DNA from: Herpomyces periplanetae
Taxonomy: Eukaryota; Ascomycota; Laboulbeniomycetes; Herpomycetales; Herpomycetaceae
Reading direction: 5' to 3'
Length of the DNA stretch: 64,000 nt
NCBI GenBank assembly: GCA_009733715.1
Contig: WMKJ01000057.1
Span: 23,093 to 87,092 of the forward strand
Shown here: in pieces, positions 30,981-41,931 of the stretch
Numbering within the stretch: position 1 is the stretch's first letter
How the letters are laid out: each line of letters begins with the position of its first letter
The notes under the pieces: generated by a model
What the model was told of the DNA's origin: nothing
Database searches by the model: none
Seen by the model: only the letters and a program-made list of their open reading frames with translations
Position numbers and translations under genes: made by a program

Positions 30981-33468
30981 CAAATCATGTGCCAAATTAA
31001 ATCAAGATGATTAATATGAAGTTTTATAGAGAGGTAATAGTGGTAACTCGAGATTAAGGTGTTGGGAAAAATGTGGTATGTTATAACATTTGAAGATGGA
31101 GGAAGATGAGGATTGATGAAGATGTTGGGTGGGAATGAGATAGTGAAGATCGAGGTGGTGAGAGTAGACGGAGAGAGAGGTAGAAAGAAATTGGATAGAT
31201 GGCAAAGGCAGAGAAAAATTGAAGGATGTGATGAACCAAAGGAAGAATAATTGTAAGAATAAGGGAATGAATCGAGGTATGAGGGGATGAATGAAACTGG
31301 GGGGAAGGAGAAGATGGTAATATTGGTCAAGCTAACAGAAGGTAGAAAGAGTGAAGATAAGAGAACATGATTTGATTTAGTAAACGAATCTGCATGCTGA
31401 ATAAAAGCAAGCAGAAGATAAATGAAGCGATAAAGATGCTTCAAGAAGTGTATAAGGTATAGAAAGTGTAAGAAAGAGGAGACGAGAAATGGGAAAACGC
31501 GTGAAGAAAGTTTTAAAGGAAAGAGGTGTATAGTAGAGGAAGTAGAATTGGATAATTGATGAAGTAAAGAGGAAAGGAAAATTTAGAAAAAAAAGATTTT
31601 GAATATTTTGAAAGATTGAAATAGAGAAAAAAGGTCAAATGTGGTGAAATGAAGAAAGATATCGTGAGAGTCGGTTAGGACAAATTTAAAGGAAAGAAAA
31701 ATGAGGCGGAGATTAGCAGTACGAGGCTGACTAAGACGGGAAATCGGTGAGTGTGGGAGGAGGGAAGGGAGGAATTGTGTAGGCGAAGGGAAGAGGATGA
31801 TAGGAAGGGAGAGGAGATAATAATGAAGGGTAAAAATTTTTCGGTAAAAAATGAATACTAGATTAAGAAGATACGATGATCTTTCGACGAACAAGAAAAC
31901 GCAAAAGAGAAAATTTTACAATTCCGGTGAAAAAAATTGGAAAAATGAATCGACAGTTGGCCGACCCGGATCAACCCTGAACCGGCAAAATATAATTACG
32001 AGCCGACGACTCGATTCTACTGAGCCGGAGGTTTAATTATCCGACTAGGGGTGGCGGTGTGGTGTGGCGGTGGAATGGAGACAAAGTGGATTTTTGAAGG
32101 GAAATTTGGACGGGACGGAGGGAATACTGGAGGATTAGATAGGACGATAAGTATAAAAGACGGGAAAAGGTTTAGGAGACTTGGGGGAATGATGTAATTG
32201 GTATGGGAGTTATACAAATAGTGTGAATGTGAGAAGGGGTAAACTACATGAACATTATTTTACGAGAATCAACGAGTAAAATTGCAGGTTTACAAGCAAT
32301 TGCGCGAGAAATGATGGCAAAGGCTTTATTTCCGGCAATGTATAGAGGAAGTTTTAGGTGTGCAATAAGGATGGAACTTGGTTAAGAGATAATTAAAAAT
32401 CCTTTTGGGTATTCATACACGTTTATTTTGATGTATGGGGAATTGTTAGAGAGAACAACAACAATTACTAAGCTTAGATAATTGTTGTATCATGATAACT
32501 GGTTGATATTCTACATAAATTAAACGGTGTCTTTGTGCGTAACATAGGATAAAGTTGGAAAGAAATGTAAAATTATAATGGCACCAAGAAAAATCAAGTA
32601 CATAGGTGGCAATTTTATGGGGATATTGAGGGAGGAGGAAGAGGAGGCGGAAGAGGAGAGAGGAAAAGAAGGTCTCGTAGAGAAGTAAAGATGAAATTAT
32701 TACGAAAGGTATTAAATGGTATAAAGCCTGGATGAGTAAAGGAAGTGAACATGAAGAAATGTAGTTTACGAATGGACGATGAGAGCAAAAAGTGTTAAAC
32801 AAATTAAGGATATATGTAGTCAAGACAAGAGAGACGGATGTAGTACAAGAGTAAGTCTAATGAAAGGCCAACCCAGGAGGATGGGTAGAAAGTAAGACAT
32901 TCATTAGATTCCGGATCATGATATATAAGTATTCATGAACATTTGATTGAGACATATATGCTCAAGATTTTAACCATTCCATCTTACGTTAGTAAGGGTG
33001 TAAGAATGTTTAAGAAACGAGGCATAAAGTATAAAAGGTAAGTATATGAATTAATGAAGAGCTATTGAATGAACGAGGAGAAGATGAGTGTAAGTTTAAG
33101 TGAATGAAGGAATATGTGAAATGACCGGAATGAGCCGCAGCCAGAGATAACAAAAGGACATAACAAAGATGGTGAAAATTGGAGAATGAAAGATGAAGTA
33201 TAACCAACCTTGTAGATGAACAAATCATTATGGTGGATTGGATATGGAAAACAAATCTAGCTGAAGTATTAAAGTAGGCGATTGAATTCGGACCAAGGCA
33301 TATCTACAGCAGAAGAATGAAATGCCGTATGAAATGAATCAAGAGAACCTAAGAATAGTTAATGAAGAAGCTTAACAAAATGAGAAGGGAAGACGATCCA
33401 AACAACTAGAACTAAGAAGCTTACTCGAGATCAATTAGTCGCGGGAAACAAATTGGTTAAAATCCAAC
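30981..33468. other. 2.5 kb purine-rich desert (+ strand)
   Basis: From about 31000 to 33250 the + strand is overwhelmingly A/G (GGAGGAAGATGAGG-type). The opposite strand, which leads into the NYN gene, is therefore C/T-rich. Open frames on the minus strand encode only Ser/Leu/Phe/Pro low-complexity peptides and are not believable as genes. A more GC-balanced patch near 31930-32050 contains several CCGG/GACCC words. Confidence 0.55.
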
Positions 33469-35600
33469 TCAGAGAGCAGGGTCTTGAGCTAAGTGAGCAT
33501 TTGAGTCGGAATCTCGAACATTATCATCTTTGTAGTTTGTGTAGCGCACGTAACTAATTCCAAGCGGTCTTCCACCGTATTGGTAGCCAGTAAATTTTGC
33601 TGTAAGGAACAAATTGGGTTAATATTTAGGCTTGAACATCCAATTCATGGTACAAAATTCTTTCGATACGTCATACAATACTTACATATTGCCATATCGG
33701 CATTTTCTTCATTATCAAATTCCACGATTCCAGTACCACGAGATCTACCATTAGGTTCATATTGGATTTCTGCTCGCTCAACTTTACCAATAGTCGTAAA
33801 CAATTCAACAAGATCTTCGTTACTTGTTGACCACGGAAGCTAATAAATCAAGAGATTAGCTCTCATTATACGATAAAATCATGGTTAACAAAGAGTAGGC
33901 AAAGTTTATAATACTTACATTTCTCACGTAAATAATTGAACTTCGTTCTCCACCTGATGTTGCATGATCAGTAAACGGATTTGGTGGAGGATTGGGATAA
34001 GAATCATAAAATCCGTTATATGTTCCTCGTCCTGAATATGACGGCCCGGGTGCTGATCTACTATGAGATCTTCCACTTGAGTAATTATCATACTCATCAT
34101 TTTGATGATCTCGACCGTTAAACGAACTATAAGAACCACCATGATACCTATCCTCCCGAACTTCTAAAGTTCTGCCTTGCCATTCATAACCATTGAACCG
34201 AAATATAGCGTTACGCGCATCATCAGAAGTTTCAAATAATACAACACCCGAACCTTTTGACCTGCCATCCGATGATACATTGATATCGGCACGAATAACA
34301 TTTCCTATACATTATAGAATAGGATAAATATTGTTAGCCTGATGAATTTGATATTAAAATAAACTCCCCCCTTAACAATACTGACCGGCTTGTCGGAAAA
34401 GATCTTTCAAATCCTGCCATCCGACGGAATATGGGAGCTACAAGGGAATCATTGTAAATATTTGACATAACTGTCCAAGAAAGTTCATATAAGTGGTAAA
34501 ATTAGGATAAAGTGACATACATTTCCAATGTAAATTTGACGGCCATTATTGGAACAATAACCACTCGCATGATCGCCACGGAAGCTGTCAACACCACTGC
34601 GGGATGATCCAGTAGACGGAATGAAACGGGGTTCAGATTCACGATCCTATAAATTGTCAATTGACGTAAACGCCAAGTCCGAAACTGGATTGCATATCAG
34701 AAAGACAATTGACTTACTTCGCGAATGTAAACCATACGACCCATGAAATTTTGATTACTGAGAATACGAACAGCGTTTAAAGCTTGATCTTTCGTTGCAT
34801 ACTCCACAATTCTGTCAATTTACACAAATTGAATTAGCAAAGGGAATAAGAATTATAAGGAGAAACAAAATCATGATAAAAATTTGAGTAGCTTAATAAA
34901 ATTTATACATACCCGCATCCCTACAGAGGCACGATAATCTCAAAGTTCCTCCGTCAATCCAGTCAATCCACACACCCGTTACCTTATCAAAACCAAGAAA
35001 TAAACCATAAAACCAAGCCTTTAGCCCACCTTGGACATTCCATTTGACAGTAAAAGTACGTCAGCGAAGAGTACATCGCCAGCTAATGGGATAAATTTTA
35101 GGGAAGGTGAAGTTAGCCCCTTGAGCAAAAAAATTGGATAGATAAATGGAAGACTGGGTATGAGTTGGCGGATTCATGAAGATATTGGTTGGGTTAAGGC
35201 AAGGGGGTAAAGTTAGGGAAACATAAAGCAAACCTTGCCGCATAAAATCTTTCAAGTGATGCCATTTAACATCATAGGAGAGATTTCCCACGTAGACACG
35301 TCTTTCTTGCTGGGAATTTTCGCGTATTGATTGTAGCATGGCTTTTTTGGCCACTGAACGGTCATCGTAATTACTGCTGCTACCACCACCACGTCCATAA
35401 TGTCGAGACGAGAATGAATTGTAATTTGAACCTGAATTACCACCTCCAACGGGGCTACGAGACCGTCGATCGCGACGGAAATCATCCCTGCTTCGACTAC
35501 GGCTTCTGGAAAATGATCGCCGACGCGGGGGACTTCGTGATTTTCGCCGAGGCGACCGCGATCTATGTCTCTTTGATAGATATGCATCAGGAGCTGCCAT
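33469..35600 (-). CDS. SR-type protein with three RRMs (Gbp2/Hrb1-like mRNA export factor)
   Basis: Gbp2/Hrb1 proteins bind nascent mRNA with TREX and act in export surveillance. Nine exons join in frame: 35600-35234, 35082-35030, 34920-34913, 34811-34718, 34646-34521, 34437-34386, 34304-33919, 33839-33686, 33599-33469. The product is 456 residues. Residues 1-60 form an RS domain ([17 protein letters not shown]). RRM1 begins [28 protein letters not shown]2 [24 protein letters not shown], and RRM3 [20 protein letters not shown]. The [16 protein letters not shown] form is characteristic of Gbp2/Hrb1. Exon 3 is only 8 nt (GGATGCGG) and is needed to restore SKGCGIVEY at RNP1 of RRM1. Linkers are Gly/Ser/Tyr-rich. 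Introns after conserved YIGN and YVRN are both in phase 0. Confidence 0.92.
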
Positions 35601-36135
35601 GGTGAAGCGTAAAATATATATCGGTATAACACAAGGGACTTGGGTTCAATTTCCCAGAAACCGACGATATCAAGTTGGCAATGTTACGATCATGTATCCC
35701 GAATTTCAATGAAAATTTAGATAACGGATATGTAAATCTCTTTTTAGCGTCGAAAGATATAAGAACCGAAATATTTTTGTAATTTATTGCTAGTACATAA
35801 ATTTAATCAAGTTAGCATAAAAAATCTCCAATATTATCATTATTACCATTGTTAGCTTGAACAGTAATCCTGTACATACTTTGAACTTGTTAACTTCTCA
35901 AATTCTGTTTAACAAAAAAAAACTCAGCCTGACACGATTCGTGTACTTTGCTAATATTTGGTTTAATCGAAAATCACGACTCAAAAATTAACGCACAATT
36001 CCAATTCTGTCAATCGCTATCACGATCATACAAATTAATTTATCATAATCAAATTCACACTTCATTTATCAAGTTCATCATTACTATCAATAAACTGAAT
36101 AACCATAATCAAGATCATAATCATAACTTGCATTT

Positions 36136-36163
36136 CCATCACCATCACCACCACCATCACCAC
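36136..36163. repeat. CAT/CAC trinucleotide microsatellite
   Basis: Nine imperfect CAT/CAC triplets in intergenic DNA. Confidence 0.8.
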
Positions 36164-36661
36164 TTCATCTACAATCACAATTCCATCCTTGAACTTCATC
36201 CGCTTCAACACCAACTCCTCCCTTCACGCCACACTGTGGCAAAGCCCTCCCTGCCAAAACGTGAGGCGCTTCATCCATGAGCCCAGACTGCGCCACTCCT
36301 CGGGCACGTCTCGGTTCACGTAACAAGAGGTGCAGGACGTTTGGGGCAGTAGAAGGTGAAGGGGAAGTGAGTGTAAAAATGGTTGTGGATGCAGGAATAT
36401 AATTATGTTCTTTACAATCACTCTCGTTTACTTGTTATGTGAAAGTGTAATCTTATTCCACCCTTCAGGTATTATTCTCGATTGGCAAAATCATATCCCG
36501 CTCGGAAAAACAATTCTCCGATCACCCCAGTTTATTTGGCGCAGGTTTAACTCAGTTGGCTGCCCGAAAATTTATTTACTCGTAACCATCGCCCTTATAC
36601 CACTTCATCCCTCCGCTAACCCTCTTGCAAACCATTCCAATGCTACAACACCGACAACAGT

Positions 36662-36667
36662 CACGTG
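36662..36667. promoter_or_regulatory. CACGTG palindrome upstream of eIF3d
   Basis: Part of an 8-bp perfect palindrome TCACGTGA, about 450 bp before the eIF3d ATG. In fungi CACGTG is the core site of bHLH factors such as Cbf1; a role here is inferred. Confidence 0.4.
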
Positions 36668-36896
36668 ACTATTCTAAATTGGTGGGTTAGGACGAGATGT
36701 TAAAAGGAAATGGTGTTGGGAAATGTATATGTTTAAGTAAGATATATGAATTATTTTGTTGATACTATACATCTAAAATTTTTTGAATATTTCCCGTGCG
36801 AAAATCTACGTACGTGATGAACTTCCCCATTCTCCTCACTTCCCTTACCATCTCCAGAGTCATATTTATCATACAAATACTTATATAATCAATCAT

Positions 36897-36902
36897 CACG
36901 TG
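36897..36902. promoter_or_regulatory. CACGTG palindrome upstream of eIF3d (proximal)
   Basis: Second CACGTG box, about 220 bp before the eIF3d ATG. Confidence 0.45.
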
Positions 36903-37119
36903 AAACACATGTGAAATTTTGTGTCTGCGAGTTGAATATGGTGGTGATGATGATGATTATTGTGGGATTTAAGTTGCCCATTTGTTAACTGGGCTAATTG
37001 CAAAAATTAGAGCGAAATTTTTCTAGTTTAATTTAGTTGAATAAAGATTTTACGAATATTATAAAGAAAAGTTTTGGGAAAATTTGTATTTATTTGAATT
37101 GTTAAAGTCCATCATCAAA

Positions 37120-38990
37120 ATGAACTTTGATTCATTACTAGAAGCGATCGTAACGCTTCCGGATAATGAGGATTGGAGGCCGTCAATTCCCAAGGATTCG
37201 ATGCTTGATGGAGTTCCTTATGCTCCTTATTCAAAAGCCGATAAGCTATTTCGAATGGCAGACTGGACGGAGGGCAAGGATAAAGATAGGTATAACCGAA
37301 ATCAGTACGGTGGGCGTAACAAAGGTAACAGAAGAATAGTGAACAGGGAATTTTTTTTGTGTACAAAGCACTAATTTATTTTAATTTGGAATGGGGAAAA
37401 TTTAGAGCAACAGAGTTACGGTGCTAATCAAATAGTTAACCCATCCCTGATTCATGTTGCTGAAGATGAAGCGACCTTTTCCGTGGTCGATAATACACGA
37501 ACATCTAATCGTATGCGGACATTTGGGCGATCAGGAAGTGCTATATTTCGCGGTCGTGGCCTTAAAGGTGGAAGAGGGTCATTTCAACGGGTTGGCTCTC
37601 GCATGAACAATCAAAATGATAGCCGAAATAATCGAGGCGGAAGAGGAAATCGAAGATTTGGATGGCGAGATGATAAACCTCAGCGTGCCAGAGATGCTAG
37701 TGTTAATGTTAAAGCCGACTGGTTATTATTAGAAGAAATTGACTTTGCGCGACTCAACAAGTTGAATCTCGAAACAGCAGACGGTGAAACTCTTGGTAAA
37801 TACGGCTTTCTCTACTATTACGATACATCGTATGATAAACAATTAGGATATAAGATGAATGAACGTAAACTTCGTGTTGTCGAAAGAGCCGTTTACAATG
37901 TTACAACCAGTTGTGATCCAGTTATTCAAGAATTATCAGAAGCTAATAAGGGAACTATATTTATTACGGATACCATACTTTCAATGCTTATGTGTGCACC
38001 ACGATCAGTTTACTCGTGGGATGTGGTTATCACCAAACAGAATGATAGATTGTTCTTTGATAAACGAGATGGATCTAACATTGAAATGGTTACGGTTAAT
38101 GAAAATGCGGCAGATGCACCGGTTGAATCCGCCGATGGAAAGGATACAATTAATAGCCCCAATGCTTTGATGTTAGAGGCTACTCACATCAACAATGTGT
38201 TTCCCTTGCAACTAATCAAGGAAAGTGAGGATGAAAAACTTAGTATGGAGAATGAAAACCCTTTTCATAATTCTTCCGTTGAGGTAGATCCTCCGGCATC
38301 AAAAGCATATTACTATAAACGGTTTGATTTATCCTTGGAGAAAGATGAAAAACCTCTATATCTTATAGCAAGAACGGAAGTTGATGCTGTATGTAAAACA
38401 GCATCAGGTGAAGACCAGTTTGTTACTATTAAAGCCCTGAATGAATTTGATAGTAAAGCTCCCGGAAATGGTGGTGCGCTAAATTGGCGATTAAAGTTGT
38501 CGAGTTTACGTGGTGCGGTTGTTGCAACTGAGATGAAAAATAATAGTTGCAAATTAGCCAGATGGACTGTTCAAAGTATACTTGCCGGCGCTGATGTTAT
38601 GAAAATTGGGTAAGTTCTATACATTATTTTAATTAATATTCTCTTCTCTTCATATAAGCCGTGTCTAAATTATATGCAACCGCTCTAACCAAATCAATTT
38701 TCTCTAGTTTTGTTTCACGTCGCCATCCCAAAAGCAGTAACGATCACGGAATTCTAGGTGTACTCGGATATAAGCCACGTGACTTTGCAGGGCAAATTAA
38801 CTTGAAGTTGGCCAATGGATGGGGGATAGTACGAACCATTGCGGATATGTGTTTGAAGATGGATGATGGTCGGTACATTTTGGTAAAGGATCCCAATAAA
38901 CCTGTATTAAGGCTTTATCAAGTTCCTGATAGTGTTTTTGAGGAGGAAGTTGATGCTCCCACTGACTCTTTGAGTGTTAATCGCCCTTGA
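37120..38990 (+). CDS. EIF3D: Translation initiation factor eIF3 subunit d
   Basis: eIF3d is the eIF3 subunit near the mRNA exit channel that can bind the 5' cap. Exons 37120-37324, 37406-38609 and 38708-38990 give 563 residues in frame. The N-terminal tail contains the conserved DNEDWRPS-like and [17 protein letters not shown] motifs. An Arg/Gly-rich stretch follows ([29 protein letters not shown]). The globular part begins [19 protein letters not shown], then [14 protein letters not shown], and [11 protein letters not shown] with [24 protein letters not shown]. The C-terminus FVSRRHPK and [17 protein letters not shown] matches the family. Introns have GTAACA and GTAAGT donors. The length agrees with human (548) and fungal homologues. 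Two CACGTG boxes lie upstream. Confidence 0.96.
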
Positions 38991-39844
38991 ATATCTCCAT
39001 AAGCTACTTGAATATATACTACTACATTGTATTTGTCAAGTTAATTCTACCTTATTACTTGACTTGACTTTACGCTTCCCATACTCCAATTTTCAAAACC
39101 ACATCCACACTCTTCCATCTCATCCCATCCCCAAACCTTCACATTATCCCGTTCCCCTTCCACCCACAGCCACACCACGTGATCGTGTCTTCTAACTCGG
39201 AATAACACCTGTTCCGAGTGGCGTAGCTGCGTATCGGATATATGTACTTGCGGGTCCGATGGTACAGAAAAAAAATTCGAAAGCGACACGCGACACGACT
39301 TTTAGTTTGTAGAATTAATATTTTATATTTTATTCAGTCGAATCAGATTTATCATTGATGTCTCTCTAAGTGAGTACGCTCAGCATTAATATTTAGTTTA
39401 TAAATAAACGTGGTTTTTGGTTTTATGGAAATTATGGGCGAATGTACCCGCAATCGTACCTAACTCTAAGAAGGAAATATAAACCCCCCATATCTACCCT
39501 GCTCATAAAACTCTATATCTTTCACGGAATTGTCAGTTTTACGCGTAACTTACAAGAGTTAGTTGATATACGTCCATTCATTTATTTATACAGACTTTCA
39601 TTCTGCCACCTAAGTGGAATTTTGCTAACTTGTTACAAGGCTTTCTCGAATGTACTTCACTATCTAATTTTATAGCCGAAACTACCGGCTTATACTATTT
39701 ACTTTATCTTTTATTCCTTCGGGCTCACTCGCCTTTGCGAGTTGGTCATGAAAATACAAATTCCCAGCTATACACTCCTCCCTCTCTTGTAATAATTGCT
39801 AAAATCTCCCGTCCACCTCACAATTTCTCTCGACTTCATTCGTT
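38991..39844. other. Intergenic region eIF3d to TM9 gene
   Basis: An 854 bp spacer in tandem orientation. It contains one CACGTG box (39176-39181). Small ORFs here show no family resemblance. Confidence 0.45.
39176..39181. promoter_or_regulatory. CACGTG palindrome between eIF3d and TM9 gene
   Basis: CACGTG core about 670 bp before the TM9 ATG. It is further from a start codon than the other boxes in this window, so function is less likely. Confidence 0.3.
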
Positions 39845-41800
39845 ATGAAAACCATTTACTCGCGGTGGCATTTTCTTAACCATCGCTTACTCCAATTTTC
39901 TATTCTACTCCTGCAAACTTTTCCATTCGCTCACGGCTTTTACTTACCAGGCGTTGCGCCTACTTCATATTCATGGGAAGATCGAGTGCCTCTGCACGTT
40001 AACCATCTAACCCCTGCTGAATCCGATTACGATTCTCAAGTTCACTCAGCTTTTTCCCTAGAATATTACCGTAACGACTTCCACTTTTGTCGTCCAAAGG
40101 ATGGCCCAAAATACGAGTCAGAATCTCTAGGCAGCATCTTATTCGGGGATCGCATTCAAACATCCCCTTACGACATTCGTTTAGGTATTAATGAAACGTG
40201 TAAAGCTGCCTGTGGACCACAGTTCTTTTCAGCTGATGATGGAAAGTTTGTCAACGCTCATATTATCCAGGATTACAACGTTAATTGGTTTGTGGATGGC
40301 TTACCTGCCGGGCAATTCAAACAAGATACTGCCACGGGTGAGGTTTACGAGAGTCCTGGCTTTCCTCTTGGCTCTCTCTATGATGGAATGCCAGTACTGA
40401 ACAACCATCATGACATTTTGATTGACTACCATGAATATTCACCCGGCAAGTATCGTGTTGTTGGTGTAACGGTTTTGGCAGAATCCTCTTCCAGTACCAG
40501 GGCTTCAGAAGATGGCAAGGGTGCCGAATGCAACTCAGATTTACCCATGATCTTATCCGAGAGCAATTCAACTGAAGTGCTCTACACGTACAGCGTCTAT
40601 TGGTATTCGTCACCCACCTCATTTGCTACTCGATGGGATAGATATTTGAACGTTTACGACCCCCGTATACACTGGTTCTCCTTGGTTAATTCTACGGTTA
40701 TCGTCATCGTATTAGTTGGAATGGTCTCGACAATTTTACTACGAACATTGCGTAAAGATATTGCAAGATACAATCGATTGGATGACTTTATGTTTGACGA
40801 TTTTTCTAGTAATGGGGTAATTGATGATGGCGTGCAAGAAGATTCCGGTTGGAAACTTGTGCACGGTGACATATTTCGTCCTCCAAAAGCTTCCATAATT
40901 TTAAGCGCTCTCGTTGGAAACGGGACTCAGCTCTTGGGCATGACAGGTCTCACAATTATTTTTGCTATGCTAGGCTTTTTATCCCCGTCCAATCGCGGAT
41001 TGTTATCCACGGTTATGATTTTGTTTTACATTCTTTTCAGTTTCGTCGGCGGATACACGTCATCTCGGGTTTATAAATTTTGGAAGGGGGACAACGCGAA
41101 AAAATTGGCCTTTTATACTCCCATTTTATTACCTGGAATTGTATTTTTCAGCTTTTTCCTCATGAACCTATTAGTATGGGCGAATCAAGCTAGCGGTGCT
41201 GTACCTTTCTCCACCATGTTAGTGTTGATTGGTCTATGGTTCACGTTAAGTTTACCTTTATCATTAGCTGGATCATGGGTAGGTTGGAAATCAAAGGATA
41301 TTCGACCGTCTACACGTACCAATCAAATTCCACGACAAATACCCCCTTGTAGCGACTATCTCCGGCCGTTTCCAAGCGCTATGTTAGTTGGCGTGCTCCC
41401 GTTTGGTGCCATATTCGTGGAACTTTATTTTATACTACGGAGCATATGGTTCAGTAAATTTTACTATATGTTTGGTTTCTTATTTGTTTGCTACGCCTTA
41501 ATGATGATAACGTGCGCTGCCGTTACGATTCTCATGATGTACTTTTTATTATGTTCGGAGAATTATCACTGGCAATGGAGATCATTCTATTCATCCGGGT
41601 TTACGGCATTTTACGTTTTCGGATATGCGATGCTTTACTGGATAAGAACAATGAGTTTTGCCAACTGGACCAGTTGTATCTTGTACTTTGGGTACAGCAT
41701 GTTGATAAGTTTACTCTTCTTCGTGCTGACCGGGACCATTGGGTATATTGCATCGTGGGTATTTATTCTAAAGATTTACGCTTCAATCAAAGTTGATTAA
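39845..41800 (+). CDS. Transmembrane 9 superfamily (EMP70/nonaspanin) protein
   Basis: TM9SF/EMP70 proteins are endosome/Golgi membrane proteins used in sorting of membrane cargo and adhesion. The single exon encodes 651 residues with a complete family layout. A signal peptide (about 1-31, cleavage near FAHG) is followed by FYLPGVAPTSYSWEDRVPLHVNHL, the conserved mature start. A lumenal domain of about 240 residues contains EYYRNDFHFC and SLGSILFGDRI. TM1 (near 280-300) comes before the cytosolic loop with GWKLVHGDIFRPP. Eight more membrane segments follow, with GTQLLGM, the GGYTSSRVYKFWKG loop and SLPLSLAGSWVGWK. The protein ends in IYASIKVD, close to the KxD/E COPI-type tail found in the family. 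The orthologue class (TMN1, 2 or 3) is not fixed. Confidence 0.95.
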   Translation: MKTIYSRWHFLNHRLLQFSILLLQTFPFAHGFYLPGVAPTSYSWEDRVPLHVNHLTPAESDYDSQVHSAFSLEYYRNDFHFCRPKDGPKYESESLGSILFGDRIQTSPYDIRLGINETCKAACGPQFFSADDGKFVNAHIIQDYNVNWFVDGLPAGQFKQDTATGEVYESPGFPLGSLYDGMPVLNNHHDILIDYHEYSPGKYRVVGVTVLAESSSSTRASEDGKGAECNSDLPMILSESNSTEVLYTYSVYWYSSPTSFATRWDRYLNVYDPRIHWFSLVNSTVIVIVLVGMVSTILLRTLRKDIARYNRLDDFMFDDFSSNGVIDDGVQEDSGWKLVHGDIFRPPKASIILSALVGNGTQLLGMTGLTIIFAMLGFLSPSNRGLLSTVMILFYILFSFVGGYTSSRVYKFWKGDNAKKLAFYTPILLPGIVFFSFFLMNLLVWANQASGAVPFSTMLVLIGLWFTLSLPLSLAGSWVGWKSKDIRPSTRTNQIPRQIPPCSDYLRPFPSAMLVGVLPFGAIFVELYFILRSIWFSKFYYMFGFLFVCYALMMITCAAVTILMMYFLLCSENYHWQWRSFYSSGFTAFYVFGYAMLYWIRTMSFANWTSCILYFGYSMLISLLFFVLTGTIGYIASWVFILKIYASIKVD

Positions 41801-41931
41801 ATCTTGTCAACAGTAACAACAAATAACTGCCGCAGCTACATGATTAGTTTTTAACGTATCAATTGCTCAAATCATTTCACAAGCCCTCCCCTCTTAACAT
41901 GTTTTCATTGCATCTCATCTTCACGTCAGTC

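Larger units (their letters stand above)
35601..37119. other. Divergent intergenic region with CAC/CAT repeat and GC-rich island
   Basis: A 1.5 kb AT-rich spacer between the Gbp2-like gene and eIF3d. It holds a CCATCACCATCACC-type microsatellite (36136-36163), a GC-rich island (about 36228-36350) with pairing arms that I cannot assign, and CACGTG boxes at 36662-36667 and 36897-36902. Confidence 0.5.

Noticed and set aside
30980-31444. 154-residue minus-strand ORF before the NYN gene
   Set aside because: Its composition (Ser, Leu, Phe, Pro) simply follows the pyrimidine-rich strand; other frames are also open in this region.
35601-35670. tRNA-like T-arm (GGGTTCAATTTCCC)
   Set aside because: The loop is not followed by the C needed to pair with G53, and no A box or acceptor stem is found at the right distance.
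36228-36350. A-box-like TGGCGCAGTCTGG suggesting a tRNA in the GC-rich island
   Set aside because: No B box (GGTTCGA) and no closing D stem; kept only as an unassigned structured island.
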